Virus record (IMG/VR): IMGVR_UViG_3300031787_000004
Span: 1 to 64,000 of that record
Origin: a virus
Length of the DNA stretch: 64,000 bases
Reading direction: 5' to 3' (one strand)
The notes beneath the pieces are model-generated. The model saw nothing but the letters and a program-made list of their open reading frames with translations, searched no databases and was not told where the DNA came from. Positions 28,783 through 36,383 of the stretch are shown in pieces. Position 1 is the first letter of the stretch, and the number at the start of each line of letters is the position of its first letter. The position numbers and the translations under genes are program-made.

Positions 28783-28890
28783 TTATTCTTTATCAAAATA
28801 AGTTGTGAATAGTGATAACAACGCAATACAAACGCATAAACCGATTACGATTATTCCAACTACTTGTGCTACTGGATGTAAATTTTCCAT
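28783..28890 (-). CDS. Membrane micropeptide
   Basis: 35 aa with one hydrophobic helix (VVGIIVIGLCVCIALLSLF) and short polar ends (MENLHPV, TTYFDKE). Four bases after the DnaJ-type gene and 18 before the ABC-like gene, so the two membrane proteins may work together. Confidence 0.65.
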   Translation of the reverse strand: MENLHPVAQVVGIIVIGLCVCIALLSLFTTYFDKE

Positions 28891-28894
28891 AATA

Positions 28895-29590
28895 TTAACA
28901 ATTAACTCTTACTTTGTAGGTTTTTTCGACATCGTTAGTCATATTACCCATAATCAAAATATACATTTTTTCATTTGGAATACCAAATAACGATTTAATA
29001 TCACTATCGGTTGGATAAACTTCCAATTCATCCACACCAATAAACTTGACATTATCGATGAGTTCTCTCATCTCATATAATGACAAATGAACACCGTGAA
29101 CAACAATGAAGTGTTTATTGGGATAAGTGTACTCACCATTTTCTTCTTCACCACATTCTACCTTACCTTCCCCATCACAGTCATCACATTCGGTTTCGTG
29201 TCCACAACAATTACACTCAACAGTCCCGTGTCCATCACATTGATAACATTCCTTATATTTTTTGTCAAACTCAGGAATCATCTTGATGTCTTCATAAACT
29301 TTTTCAAGGTCAGATACTTTAATTCTCCCGAATGGTTTTGAATCACCTTCATAAAATTTACGAAACTCAAACATGACAGGTTGGGCGTTGACACCATTAC
29401 CTTTGCTGTGGTCATGTATGTTTTCATTATTAATGTAGTCGACATCATGAAACCACAACGCTTTGTATGAGTTGGTTGAAACTACCCACCCATTTTCATA
29501 ACAAACAGGTTTCATGATTGGGTCTCTCCAATCATCTTTTGACGACCAAGATTCTACGAACCTTACGTAATTTGGATTTTCTTTTATCAT
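28895..29590 (-). CDS. Protein with DnaJ-type zinc motifs
   Basis: 231 aa. Central cysteine cluster CYQCDGHGTVECNCCG ... CDDCDGEGKVECG repeats the CxxCxGxG pattern of the DnaJ zinc-binding domain, but there is no J domain (no HPD). N- and C-terminal thirds are unassigned. May hold RNA, DNA or a client protein through its zinc centres. Starts one base after the upstream gene. Confidence 0.8.
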   Translation of the reverse strand: MIKENPNYVRFVESWSSKDDWRDPIMKPVCYENGWVVSTNSYKALWFHDVDYINNENIHDHSKGNGVNAQPVMFEFRKFYEGDSKPFGRIKVSDLEKVYEDIKMIPEFDKKYKECYQCDGHGTVECNCCGHETECDDCDGEGKVECGEEENGEYTYPNKHFIVVHGVHLSLYEMRELIDNVKFIGVDELEVYPTDSDIKSLFGIPNEKMYILIMGNMTNDVEKTYKVRVNC

Positions 29591-29591
29591 A

Positions 29592-30239
29592 TTAATCTAA
29601 TGAATTTGGTAAATAAAGTAGTGTGGGGTTTTTCTTTTGAATATCTAATTCAGGGTATCTCTCCTTAAACTTCATCACATCAAATTTTTTGGTAATTAAG
29701 TGGTGTCCGTTCTTTGTTGGGATTACAGCCTCAACCTTTGGTCCCACCTTGTAACCAATTGGAACACCGGCTTCATCAAATTCAACTTCAGTAAATGGTT
29801 TACATTCATATTCAATAAATGCAACCATCATTGGACTCATCTCTTTTACATCATCAACATCCACTATCCAACGTTTCTCCTGTGTCTTTAACTGACCAAC
29901 AACGCTATCAAATAATCCTTTCTGATTATGTTGTCCATTCTGAATACGTTGAGCGAGGTCAACCATCATATTCAATGAAACATCAAAGTGATTTTGTTTT
30001 TGAACGTGGATGTATGCCCTCGCCTTAAACATCTCACACAGTTGTTTAATCTCATCGTACCTACGTTCAAGATGTTCGATACTTTCAATACAGTAAGTCT
30101 TAATTGTTCTCACCGATTGGTGATTATCTCTCTCCCCTTCGGGTTGGTCTTTCTTTCGTTTGAAAATGTAGAGCATATAGAAGTCACCCTCGTTTTCGAA
30201 GTTGAGTAATGACTTAACTAATTCTATATTATCTATCAT
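29592..30239 (-). CDS. Conserved phage protein, possible primase-like fold
   Basis: 215 aa. I recognise a phage-wide pattern: MLYIFKRKKD, FKARAYIHVQKQ, WIVDVDD (124-130), KNGHHLIT (176-183) and NPTLLY near the end. The acidic DxDD and the xGHHLIT segment recall the metal- and nucleotide-binding motifs of archaeo-eukaryotic primase (AEP)-like folds, but the match is loose and the activity is inference. Overlaps the upstream stop by one base. Confidence 0.75.
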   Translation of the reverse strand: MIDNIELVKSLLNFENEGDFYMLYIFKRKKDQPEGERDNHQSVRTIKTYCIESIEHLERRYDEIKQLCEMFKARAYIHVQKQNHFDVSLNMMVDLAQRIQNGQHNQKGLFDSVVGQLKTQEKRWIVDVDDVKEMSPMMVAFIEYECKPFTEVEFDEAGVPIGYKVGPKVEAVIPTKNGHHLITKKFDVMKFKERYPELDIQKKNPTLLYLPNSLD

Positions 30240-30508
30240 TACAGAGACTGTACTTTTTTCATAATCTCTGTAACTTGTTCAGGTTCTAAATAACCAAGGA
30301 CATCGCTGGTTATTGGTGTTTCGTAGGTGAGGTCACCATTTTTATCTAAGACCGCAAGTTCATACAAACCATCCTTACCACCGTAGGAGTATGTGTGAGA
30401 AACGACAGATACCCCGTATCCATTATCAAATTGTGTACGTACCTTTTTACCAACCATAAATGGGGATTCATCGATTTGTTCGAATTCTAAATCGTTAAAT
30501 GTTTTCAT
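30239..30508 (-). CDS. Hypothetical protein
   Basis: 89 aa, unrecognised. Beta-rich (VGKKVRTQFDNGYGVSVVSH) with an SH3-like look, then an acidic helix. One-base overlap with the next gene. Confidence 0.7.
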   Translation of the reverse strand: MKTFNDLEFEQIDESPFMVGKKVRTQFDNGYGVSVVSHTYSYGGKDGLYELAVLDKNGDLTYETPITSDVLGYLEPEQVTEIMKKVQSL

Positions 30509-30523
30509 ATAATTAAATTAGTT

Positions 30524-30784
30524 TTATTCTGCAAGAATTGCTTCGTCAAACATACTACCATCCTCTCTTTGTTTTGTAACAATTTGAGCGTTTACTCTTA
30601 CACCTGAAGAGTAAAATTCCGACATCCATTTAGATTTTGGAATTGATTCCTCATTAACAGGTATTTCTGTATATTCATCGTCGAACATTAAGATGTATCT
30701 AAAGAACCATCGGTCTTTAAATTTGTAAATTGTACCAGTGCACATAGTTTCTTTCTCTAAGTTGTTTGATTTGTATATTCTCAT
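30524..30784 (-). CDS. Hypothetical protein
   Basis: 86 aa from the ATG at 30784 (a GTG six codons upstream is possible). Mixed alpha/beta: MCTGTIYKFKDRWFFRYILM. Unrecognised. Confidence 0.7.
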   Translation of the reverse strand: MRIYKSNNLEKETMCTGTIYKFKDRWFFRYILMFDDEYTEIPVNEESIPKSKWMSEFYSSGVRVNAQIVTKQREDGSMFDEAILAE

Positions 30785-30798
30785 AGTTTGGTTTTCCT

Positions 30799-30912
30799 TC
30801 ACCTATTAAGTATTATCAAAGTCACAATAATTACGATAATACCAATTAATGACCAAAAAGCCATTTTTTCACTAAATTCAATTTGTTCCTTCCTCTTTCC
30901 TTGGTTGTCCAT
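30799..30912 (-). CDS. Membrane micropeptide
   Basis: 37 aa: charged start (MDNQGKRKEQIEFSEKM) and hydrophobic helix (FWSLIGIIVIIVTLIILNR). Overlaps the end of the upstream gene by 35 bases; an alternative ATG at 30864 would avoid the overlap and keep the helix. Confidence 0.55.
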   Translation of the reverse strand: MDNQGKRKEQIEFSEKMAFWSLIGIIVIIVTLIILNR

Positions 30913-31078
30913 TGTATGTAGTTTTAGGTGTTTCAATCTCCCAATACCCCACGATGAAGTATTGATTACGACCAACAGGAGAAACTTCATACTTTTTTCC
31001 ACGAGCAATGGATGCATTAGTCACAACACAGTCCATTTGTTTGTATAAAACCCGTTGACCTATATAAAATGTGTTCAT
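30878..31078 (-). CDS. Hypothetical protein
   Basis: 66 aa, MNTFYIGQRVLYKQMDCVVT, probably a small beta-barrel (KOW/SH3-like). Start overlaps the TGA of the upstream micropeptide (ATGA), which fixes the start at 31078. Confidence 0.7.
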   Translation of the reverse strand: MNTFYIGQRVLYKQMDCVVTNASIARGKKYEVSPVGRNQYFIVGYWEIETPKTTYNGQPRKEEGTN

Positions 31079-31161
31079 AGATACATAAAGATTAAAAATC
31101 CAAATCCTATACCTGCTAAGAAGTACACCAAGTTGTTCAACCAAAAGGGATATCTTTCCAT
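31075..31161 (-). CDS. Membrane micropeptide
   Basis: 28 aa: MERYPFWLNNL then a single hydrophobic helix rich in Gly/Phe (VYFLAGIGFGFLIFMYL). It is the first frame behind a full-consensus promoter and ends in an ATGA overlap with the next gene, which argues that it is translated. Confidence 0.65.
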   Translation of the reverse strand: MERYPFWLNNLVYFLAGIGFGFLIFMYL

Positions 31162-31176
31162 AATCACATTTTTCTT

Positions 31177-31207
31177 CAAATATAAAAATTTTTTTGTGAA
31201 ATCCAAA
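31177..31207 (-). promoter_or_regulatory. Bacteroidota-type promoter (minus strand) for gene starting at 31161
   Basis: On the minus strand TTTGG (31203-31207), 18-nt spacer, TATATTTG (31177-31184). Lies directly after the terminator of the structured RNA. Confidence 0.8.
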
Positions 31208-31211
31208 AAAA

Positions 31212-31425
31212 TCACAAAAAAAAACACCCTAATTTATCCAACTTTCAGGTGTTATGGTTGTCCCCGTTGCCGGGTTAGGAATAGACTTACAGGGGCACGT
31301 TGTTCTTTATCACCCTTTTGGTATTCCCCGCGGATAGTCAGTCCGAATAAGACGTTGTCTTATTATCAGTCCTCTACGGTTATCACACCGTTTCTCATCA
31401 TGTGAGGCACACTATCCGATGATTA
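31212..31425 (-). ncRNA. Candidate structured RNA with terminator
   Basis: About 200 bases without a minus-strand frame but with nested complementarity. Minus-strand RNA: GGAUAGU...ACUAUCC closes a junction that holds ACGGU-GUGAUA-ACCGU and the perfect hairpin AAUAAGAC-AAC-GUCUUAUU, with GU(G)CCUC/GAGGAC stacked. A second domain has GGAAUA...UAUUCC and a CCCG-GCAA-CGGG hairpin with a GNRA loop. AACACC...GGUGUU plus nine U forms a terminator. Transcribed from the promoter at 31545 behind a 35-aa gene. Class not recognised. Confidence 0.6.
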
Positions 31426-31530
31426 ATCGGAACGTTTCTTTAGATATTCTTTTCTTGTTCTATATTCCCCTACTTTGTAACCAGCGAGAAACCAAAGAGA
31501 GAATCCTATGTATACTAAAATAACTGTCAT
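31423..31530 (-). CDS. Membrane micropeptide upstream of the structured RNA
   Basis: 35 aa: hydrophobic helix MTVILVYIGFSLWFLAGYKV and basic tail (YRTRKEYLKKRSD). ATG 15 nt after a consensus promoter. Its stop codon lies in a TCCGAT-ATCGGA hairpin at the 5' edge of the structured RNA, so peptide translation and RNA folding may be linked. Confidence 0.65.
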   Translation of the reverse strand: MTVILVYIGFSLWFLAGYKVGEYRTRKEYLKKRSD

Positions 31531-31544
31531 AATTAATTTTGATA

Positions 31545-31576
31545 CAAATATAATGTATATTTTTTAATATGCAAAA
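31545..31576 (-). promoter_or_regulatory. Bacteroidota-type promoter (minus strand) for 31530 and structured RNA
   Basis: On the minus strand TTTTG (31572-31576), 19-nt spacer, TATATTTG (31545-31552). Confidence 0.8.
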
Positions 31577-31581
31577 ATATT

Positions 31582-31770
31582 TTAATTTTTTTTGAAGTGT
31601 CTTTTACTACCTTCACAAATATTGTCTTTGGAAACGTCCCATATGTTTTTTTGAACCATATGACAAGCGTGTGATTTACCCATTCGTTTAGAAAAATGGA
31701 TGATGGTGTCATTATTATTATTTCTGACAACCCATGGACATTCCTTACAAGGTGAACTAGTTTTCTTCAA
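31582..31770 (-). CDS. DUF6283-like small zinc protein
   Basis: 62 aa. PCKECPW near the N terminus (Cys8, Cys11) and, after a short loop, HACHMV match the pattern of the DUF6283 family of small phage proteins, presumably metal-binding. Starts with TTG, 14 bases before the upstream stop; no ATG is available in frame. Confidence 0.7.
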   Translation of the reverse strand: MKKTSSPCKECPWVVRNNNNDTIIHFSKRMGKSHACHMVQKNIWDVSKDNICEGSKRHFKKN

Positions 31771-32341
31771 ATTTAAAAATGTCTACCTGAGAGGATTTAC
31801 CCCAGTTGTCCAAAAAATCAGAGGGTTCCATGGATTCACCCTTAAAAAATATTCTATCGATGTAATCCCAGTCCCCATCAGGAAAGTCGACAGAACCGTG
31901 ACAGTAGGTAAAATCTTCAATGGTTGGAACCGTTTCAGATTCAATTTCATATTCCCAAATACCACCTTTGTTTTCGTCAACACTCACATAGATATTTTCA
32001 CCCTTTTCCATTGGGAATGCTCGGTGTGAAATATAATCATCCCAATCCTCATTCACTGAAGAGATTGTTTGAATATCTTCAATACCAAAAGATAGTACGT
32101 TGTTACCATTTTCATCTTCAAGTTCAAAGGTCATTGTTTGGTTATCCAATGCTTTGTTTACGTGAAAGATGTCACCATCGTAAATGTCAATATCTAAACT
32201 TTCCAAGTCAAATCTAGTTTCCCAAAGTTCATCGTACTCTTTTTCTTCTTTTAAGAGTTCAATTTGTTCAACCTGTTCGTCAGTGAGTTTTTTACCGATA
32301 AACTCGGCGCTCCATCCATAAGTTTTTAGCGTATACTTCAT
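31757..32341 (-). CDS. Very acidic hypothetical protein
   Basis: 194 aa, about one quarter Asp/Glu, unrecognised. N-terminal helix KLTDEQVEQIELLKEEKEYD, then beta-rich acidic repeats. The acidity recalls DNA-mimic proteins, but nothing else supports that. Operon with 32344. Confidence 0.75.
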   Translation of the reverse strand: MKYTLKTYGWSAEFIGKKLTDEQVEQIELLKEEKEYDELWETRFDLESLDIDIYDGDIFHVNKALDNQTMTFELEDENGNNVLSFGIEDIQTISSVNEDWDDYISHRAFPMEKGENIYVSVDENKGGIWEYEIESETVPTIEDFTYCHGSVDFPDGDWDYIDRIFFKGESMEPSDFLDNWGKSSQVDIFKFEEN

Positions 32342-32343
32342 GT

Positions 32344-32640
32344 TTATCTTATTAATTTTACTGTTGGTATTAAAAAATCATCATAATGTTTATGAGATAA
32401 AATATCCCATGAACTTGGATGTCTTTCCTTGAATATTTCTTGTCTTTCCAAAAGTGACAGTGGTAAGGTACAATCCTCACCGAACATATACCAAAGTTCA
32501 TAATCATTGATTATCCTTTGTGCAAATTCAGTAAGACTCTTGATTTTTACTTCTCTCAGGTATTCCCTATTTATACCTAAGTTATCATACCACTTGATAT
32601 ATTCTTGGTATGCTTCTTTGACTTTTTTGTGTACCACCAT
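32344..32640 (-). CDS. Hypothetical protein
   Basis: 98 aa, unrecognised, helical N terminus (MVVHKKVKEAYQEYIKWYDN). A TATCTTTG box ends one base before its ATG region, but no -33 box is present. Confidence 0.7.
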   Translation of the reverse strand: MVVHKKVKEAYQEYIKWYDNLGINREYLREVKIKSLTEFAQRIINDYELWYMFGEDCTLPLSLLERQEIFKERHPSSWDILSHKHYDDFLIPTVKLIR

Positions 32641-32652
32641 ACAAAGATAATA

Positions 32653-32961
32653 TTAAAATTGTTGTGTTCTACCGATAAATCTTTTCGCCATCTCAACCCT
32701 AACTTCACCATTCTCCCTGTCAAATATTGGAGGTTCTACAAATTCACCCGACCTACTTTTTAAACGGTAGTATAGATTAGTTTCTTCATATTCATAGAAC
32801 TGATTTTTGTTTAGGTATTTTTTTAAATCTAATATCTCCTTATCACTACAACCTTTTGAAATCAACACCATCAACATTCTATCACAGAATGCAATAGATA
32901 CTAAATTCCACTTGTAGTGTGGTTGTAAATACTCGTATACCTCAATGTTGGTGTGAAGCAT
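32653..32961 (-). CDS. Hypothetical protein
   Basis: 102 aa, unrecognised, MLHTNIEVYEYLQPHYKWNL; mixed alpha/beta with a basic C terminus (VRVEMAKRFIGR). Confidence 0.7.
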   Translation of the reverse strand: MLHTNIEVYEYLQPHYKWNLVSIAFCDRMLMVLISKGCSDKEILDLKKYLNKNQFYEYEETNLYYRLKSRSGEFVEPPIFDRENGEVRVEMAKRFIGRTQQF

Positions 32962-32967
32962 AGTGAT

Positions 32968-33039
32968 TTATTTTTTTCGGATGTTTTCATTGATTGCATA
33001 CAAAAGTATGCAAATGATAAATAATAAAAGTACAATCAT
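32968..33039 (-). CDS. Possible membrane micropeptide
   Basis: 23 aa: MIVLLLFIICILLYAI and a polar tail. Its bases overlap a promoter-like TACTTTTG (33001-33008), so the site may be a promoter for 32961 rather than a gene. Confidence 0.35.
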   Translation of the reverse strand: MIVLLLFIICILLYAINENIRKK

Positions 33040-33087
33040 GAGTCAATATTAAGAAGAATATTTTAAATTTCAAAATTTTTTTTGAAA

Positions 33088-33825
33088 TCACCAATAACCA
33101 ATATCTTTTTTGAAATATTCTTCGTTTTCCCTATTCAAAAAGGACTTAATGATTAGTTTAATCATTCCCAAATACCCCATTTTCTTGAATCTACGGTCAT
33201 CTTGACCAACGTAATGTTCGGATATTTTAAACTTTTTTGAATTGTATTTCCTACTTAAACCATAGTCTTCACTGTGTTGGTATTCCTCATTAAATTTACC
33301 TAATTCTCTAAATTTATCAGTTTTTGTCAAGAAAAAGGTACCAACAGCGAATGGACTGAATTTACTAATAATATTATTAACGGAATTAAAACAAACGAAT
33401 ACCAATTTGGACTTCCAATTTTTAGATGTTGATTTTATTTTACATGTCATCAAATCCAAATCTTCCAAAATCATTTCCTCAATACAGTCGTGAATTGTAA
33501 TTGAATTGAAGAATTGGATGTCAGCATCCACAAATAAAACATATTCAGTATTAACCAAATCACTCCCTAAATTTCTTGCTTCACCAACTTTACCACCGTC
33601 AATCATTTCTATCTTAAGTCTATCAGAGTACATCATAGACATATTATTGATAATCGCCCTTGTTCGGTCTGTTGAATGGTTATCAGCAATGATTACTCTT
33701 GTACCATCAATTAAAACTTGTTTGTGTATTGAGTCGAGAGTCTTCTTAATATACTTGTCTTCATTGTAACATGGAATTACAATGGTTAGTTTGTTTTTTA
33801 TTTTTGTTGGTTTATAAAGTGGCAT
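33088..33825 (-). CDS. GT2-family glycosyltransferase
   Basis: 245 aa, GT-A fold. Nucleotide-sugar binding start LTIVIPCYNEDKYIKKTLDS, the ADNHSTDRTRAII region, metal-binding DAD within YVLFVDADIQFF (about 97-99) and an acceptor-side SEDYGLSRKY. Probably transfers a sugar to a lipid or surface glycan at the membrane; C terminus has a basic amphipathic stretch. Starts 14 bases inside the LpxH-like gene, so the two are co-translated. Confidence 0.9.
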   Translation of the reverse strand: MPLYKPTKIKNKLTIVIPCYNEDKYIKKTLDSIHKQVLIDGTRVIIADNHSTDRTRAIINNMSMMYSDRLKIEMIDGGKVGEARNLGSDLVNTEYVLFVDADIQFFNSITIHDCIEEMILEDLDLMTCKIKSTSKNWKSKLVFVCFNSVNNIISKFSPFAVGTFFLTKTDKFRELGKFNEEYQHSEDYGLSRKYNSKKFKISEHYVGQDDRRFKKMGYLGMIKLIIKSFLNRENEEYFKKDIGYW

Positions 33826-34507
33826 ATCTCTGAAGTTTAAAATCCCCGTTATGATGTATTATGTAAGTATTGTTTTCTATCCAATCCCCACAATTTAAAT
33901 ACCTCACACCCTCAATAATTTTATCTTCAGGATTGTGTATGTGACCACATATCACAGTGTCACACTCTCTTTTTTTTGCCTGTCTAACCAGTTCTACCTC
34001 AAAACTCGTAATAAATTTAACAGCCTCTTTAACACTGTCCTTTAAAAATTTAGAAAGGGACCTCTTATGTCCAAATTTTTTTAGAGTCCTATCTATAGAA
34101 ATCGCAATATCGTAACCAATGGAACCTAAAATACCTAACCATTTTAACTTAACCACACCATCATAAAGGTCTCCATGGGTAATAAATACATTACCATATT
34201 TGTATTCATTACAAATTTCAATGTTACCAAAAGATAAGTCCGTATATTGTCTTAAAAATTCATCATGATTACCAGTAACATAAATTACTTGAGTACCTCT
34301 TTTGGAATGTGATAATATTTTTCTTATCACATTGGTGTCGTTTTGTTTCCATCTGAACTTCCTCTGTAACATCCAACCATCTATGATATCACCAACTAAA
34401 AACAAATAAGTTGGTTCATATTTTTTTAGGACTTCAAGCACCATTTCAGAATTACTACCCTTAGTACCAAGGTGAACATCTGAAATAAAAAGTGCATCTA
34501 TTTTCAT
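33812..34507 (-). CDS. LpxH-like metallophosphoesterase
   Basis: 231 aa. All calcineurin-type motifs are present in order: DVHLG (10-14), GDIIDG (39-44), GNHDE (about 81), HGD (about 110) and GHIHNP (about 188). Overall it resembles UDP-2,3-diacylglucosamine diphosphatase-like proteins, which hydrolyse nucleotide-diphospho-lipid precursors. With the coupled glycosyltransferase it suggests modification of host lipid A or another surface glycolipid; the substrate is inference. Confidence 0.85.
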   Translation of the reverse strand: MKIDALFISDVHLGTKGSNSEMVLEVLKKYEPTYLFLVGDIIDGWMLQRKFRWKQNDTNVIRKILSHSKRGTQVIYVTGNHDEFLRQYTDLSFGNIEICNEYKYGNVFITHGDLYDGVVKLKWLGILGSIGYDIAISIDRTLKKFGHKRSLSKFLKDSVKEAVKFITSFEVELVRQAKKRECDTVICGHIHNPEDKIIEGVRYLNCGDWIENNTYIIHHNGDFKLQRYATL

Positions 34508-34532
34508 ATCTATAATTATCTCAATTAAATGA

Positions 34533-34997
34533 TTACAAATTTATTTCTATGATTTGTCCTTTATCTCTTTTAAACAAAAATCTATAAATTTTTACAAACA
34601 AATGTATAATAGACATTTTAAATGCATATGTGAATCCGCTACTGACATTTGTCAACCTATAAACGGTAATTAATAGTGAATCGTCAAAATGTCTTTTTAA
34701 AATAAAGTACCTATGATAACCATCAAAAATATAATTTTTGTTTGTTAGATAGATGTGACCCTTATTATAATCAAACCCTCTTTCTATTATATCTAATTCA
34801 ATTTGTTTATGTATTGGTTTTAAATGAATTGATTTTACTCTTGTTTTAATTTCGGACATTGGTATTGTCTCTACTTTGACTTTAAAGCACCACCATTTAT
34901 TACAAAAGAAATCACCGTCGTGCCTTTTTAACAATTCGGAATTATATCTTCTATCAACAACTACTTTTATTTTTTCTAAAAAAGTCATATCCACCAT
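34533..34997 (-). CDS. ParB-like N-terminal domain protein
   Basis: 154 aa. IPMSEIKTRVKSIHLKPIHK followed by GHIYLTNKNYIFDGYHRYFI resembles the ParB/Srx nuclease-type fold with a DGxHR motif. The C-terminal hydrophobic FKMSIIHLFVKIYRFLFKR might associate with membrane. Function unknown; a second ParB-like gene lies at 12550. Confidence 0.7.
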   Translation of the reverse strand: MVDMTFLEKIKVVVDRRYNSELLKRHDGDFFCNKWWCFKVKVETIPMSEIKTRVKSIHLKPIHKQIELDIIERGFDYNKGHIYLTNKNYIFDGYHRYFILKRHFDDSLLITVYRLTNVSSGFTYAFKMSIIHLFVKIYRFLFKRDKGQIIEINL

Positions 34998-35201
34998 TTA
35001 TTCCCCTAACTCAAGATTATTTTTGCGTTTAGTCATTTCGTTAAAAACCTCAATTGACAAATTCGCCCTAAAATCATCTCTAGCACACTCATGGGGACTT
35101 AATTTTAAAAGTCTGTTCGCAACCTCATCTCTCCACTCGTGAAAGAATCCTTCATTAAAAGCCATCCATCCATAAAATTCGTGAGTTTCTGCGTTGTTCA
35201 T
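34998..35201 (-). CDS. Hypothetical protein
   Basis: 67 aa, unrecognised, helical. MNNAETHEFYGWMAFNEGFF. Directly abuts the next gene (no gap). Confidence 0.7.
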   Translation of the reverse strand: MNNAETHEFYGWMAFNEGFFHEWRDEVANRLLKLSPHECARDDFRANLSIEVFNEMTKRKNNLELGE

Positions 35202-35212
35202 TTATTGTCGAT

Positions 35213-35392
35213 TTAAAATTTTGAGGCAATCATATACCCCAAACAAAATGATGAGGTCACAGCAACCCAATAAAATAATGATTTAATTTTAAATGCTGTT
35301 CGATTGTGCTCTCCGTTTATGGTTGTTGCAGTTGCAAACAACCAGGTTACAATTAGAAACAATATACCAAATGTTAATAAAACTATTTTCAT
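35213..35392 (-). CDS. Small two-helix membrane protein
   Basis: 59 aa. Hydrophobic segments IVLLTFGILFLIVTWLFAT and YWVAVTSSFCLGYMIAS separated by a polar loop. Divergent from the Nudix gene; the shared spacer has the palindrome ATAAATATTTAT. Confidence 0.65.
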   Translation of the reverse strand: MKIVLLTFGILFLIVTWLFATATTINGEHNRTAFKIKSLFYWVAVTSSFCLGYMIASKF

Positions 35393-35400
35393 ACGTAAAG

Positions 35401-35413
35401 TATAAATATTTAT
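35401..35413. promoter_or_regulatory. Palindromic ATAAATATTTAT between divergent genes
   Basis: ATATTTAT is readable toward both the Nudix gene (17 nt before its ATG) and the membrane gene at 35392 (9 nt before its ATG). Confidence 0.4.
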
Positions 35414-35430
35414 CTTTATAAATCAAAATT

Positions 35431-35847
35431 ATGATACAAATATCTCAAATCATTCTTCAAAACCCTGAAGGTAAATACTTGGTGTATTTAAGAGACAACA
35501 ACCCAGATATCCCCTTTCCAAATCATTGGGACCTTATAGGTGGTCACGTTGAAAAAAGAGAAACACCATTAGAAGCGTTGAAAAGAGAAATGATAGAAGA
35601 AATTGAAACTGACTCGAGCAGTTTAGTTAGATTTTCTTTTTGGAAGAAGTATGTCTGTATTGAGGGTGATGTGTCCCCAAATATTAAATATATATTTCAC
35701 GGTGTGATTGACAAACCTATTGAAGAAATTCCACTAAATGAGGGTCAGTATCTTAGATTTGTAACTCAAAGTGAGTTATCTGAATTAAATTTTGCAAACA
35801 TTATGGGTAAGATAATGCAAGATTTCGTGAGAGAAAGATTTGGTTAG
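35431..35847 (+). CDS. Nudix hydrolase
   Basis: 138 aa. Nudix box GHVEKRETPLEALKREMIEE fits GX5EX7REUXEE, but the usual final Gly is Glu. Nudix enzymes cleave nucleoside diphosphates linked to another group; phage versions may act on (d)NTPs, NAD or alarmones. One of few plus-strand genes in the right part; its end overlaps the convergent neighbour by four bases. Confidence 0.9.
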   Translation: MIQISQIILQNPEGKYLVYLRDNNPDIPFPNHWDLIGGHVEKRETPLEALKREMIEEIETDSSSLVRFSFWKKYVCIEGDVSPNIKYIFHGVIDKPIEEIPLNEGQYLRFVTQSELSELNFANIMGKIMQDFVRERFG

Positions 35848-36383
35848 TATTTTAAAACTGTAAAATGAGACTCAAAGTTTTTTCTTGGAATCAAATACAT
35901 ATGTGACCTTTTCTCTTCAGGAATCAATACGTTAGTTCCAGCATAAACCTCGTCACCACCTATCTTTACTTTGAAATTATTTTCTGAAATTAATTTTCTT
36001 AATTTATTAGTTTTAATCACCCAAATCTCTTTGATGTTCATAAAAACTATTACCCACAAATCTGATTTGGTTACCATTATTCCACTGTCCTTACCGTGCA
36101 TCCTAAATTCAATACATAGGTTACCAGTATCTATACCGGGAAAATAGGCACCGTTTGGTAATGTTCTACCGGGTTGTACCCATTTGTCTTCTGTCTTGAC
36201 TTCTGCAACCACATGGGTTTTAGTTGGGAAATTGAATATTAAATCGAACTCTTTTAAATTACCATTTTCTTTTTCACTCTTCCCAACACAAATAGCATTG
36301 TATTCTCTTTCAAATACATCAATGACTACTTGTTCATTAGTTTGACCGATTTTTATATCTTCATGAAAATTCAGATTCCCCAT
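35844..36383 (-). CDS. PD-(D/E)XK nuclease-like protein
   Basis: 179 aa. EFDLIFNFPTKTHVVAEVKT gives the Asp ... Glu-x-Lys of the restriction-endonuclease fold, preceded by a helix with Glu (NEQVVIDVFEREYN). VIVFMNIKEIWVIKT follows as core strands. Likely a DNA nuclease or a degenerate binding protein; no partner methylase is seen. Confidence 0.65.
   Translation of the reverse strand: MGNLNFHEDIKIGQTNEQVVIDVFEREYNAICVGKSEKENGNLKEFDLIFNFPTKTHVVAEVKTEDKWVQPGRTLPNGAYFPGIDTGNLCIEFRMHGKDSGIMVTKSDLWVIVFMNIKEIWVIKTNKLRKLISENNFKVKIGGDEVYAGTNVLIPEEKRSHMYLIPRKNFESHFTVLKY

Noticed and set aside
31055-31405. 116-residue plus-strand frame
   Set aside because: It covers the structured RNA and a minus-strand promoter, with Arg/Cys/Ser-rich composition unlike neighbours.
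31533-31730. 65-residue minus-strand frame
   Set aside because: Lies in another frame of the DUF6283-like gene, which has the recognisable motif.
31582-31770. Insertion sequence or transposon remnant near the RNA candidate
   Set aside because: No transposase, terminal inverted repeats or target duplication are visible.
35431-35847. Inactive Nudix because the final Gly of the box is Glu
   Set aside because: The metal-binding REUXEE core is intact and the last Gly varies in active members, so inactivity cannot be claimed.
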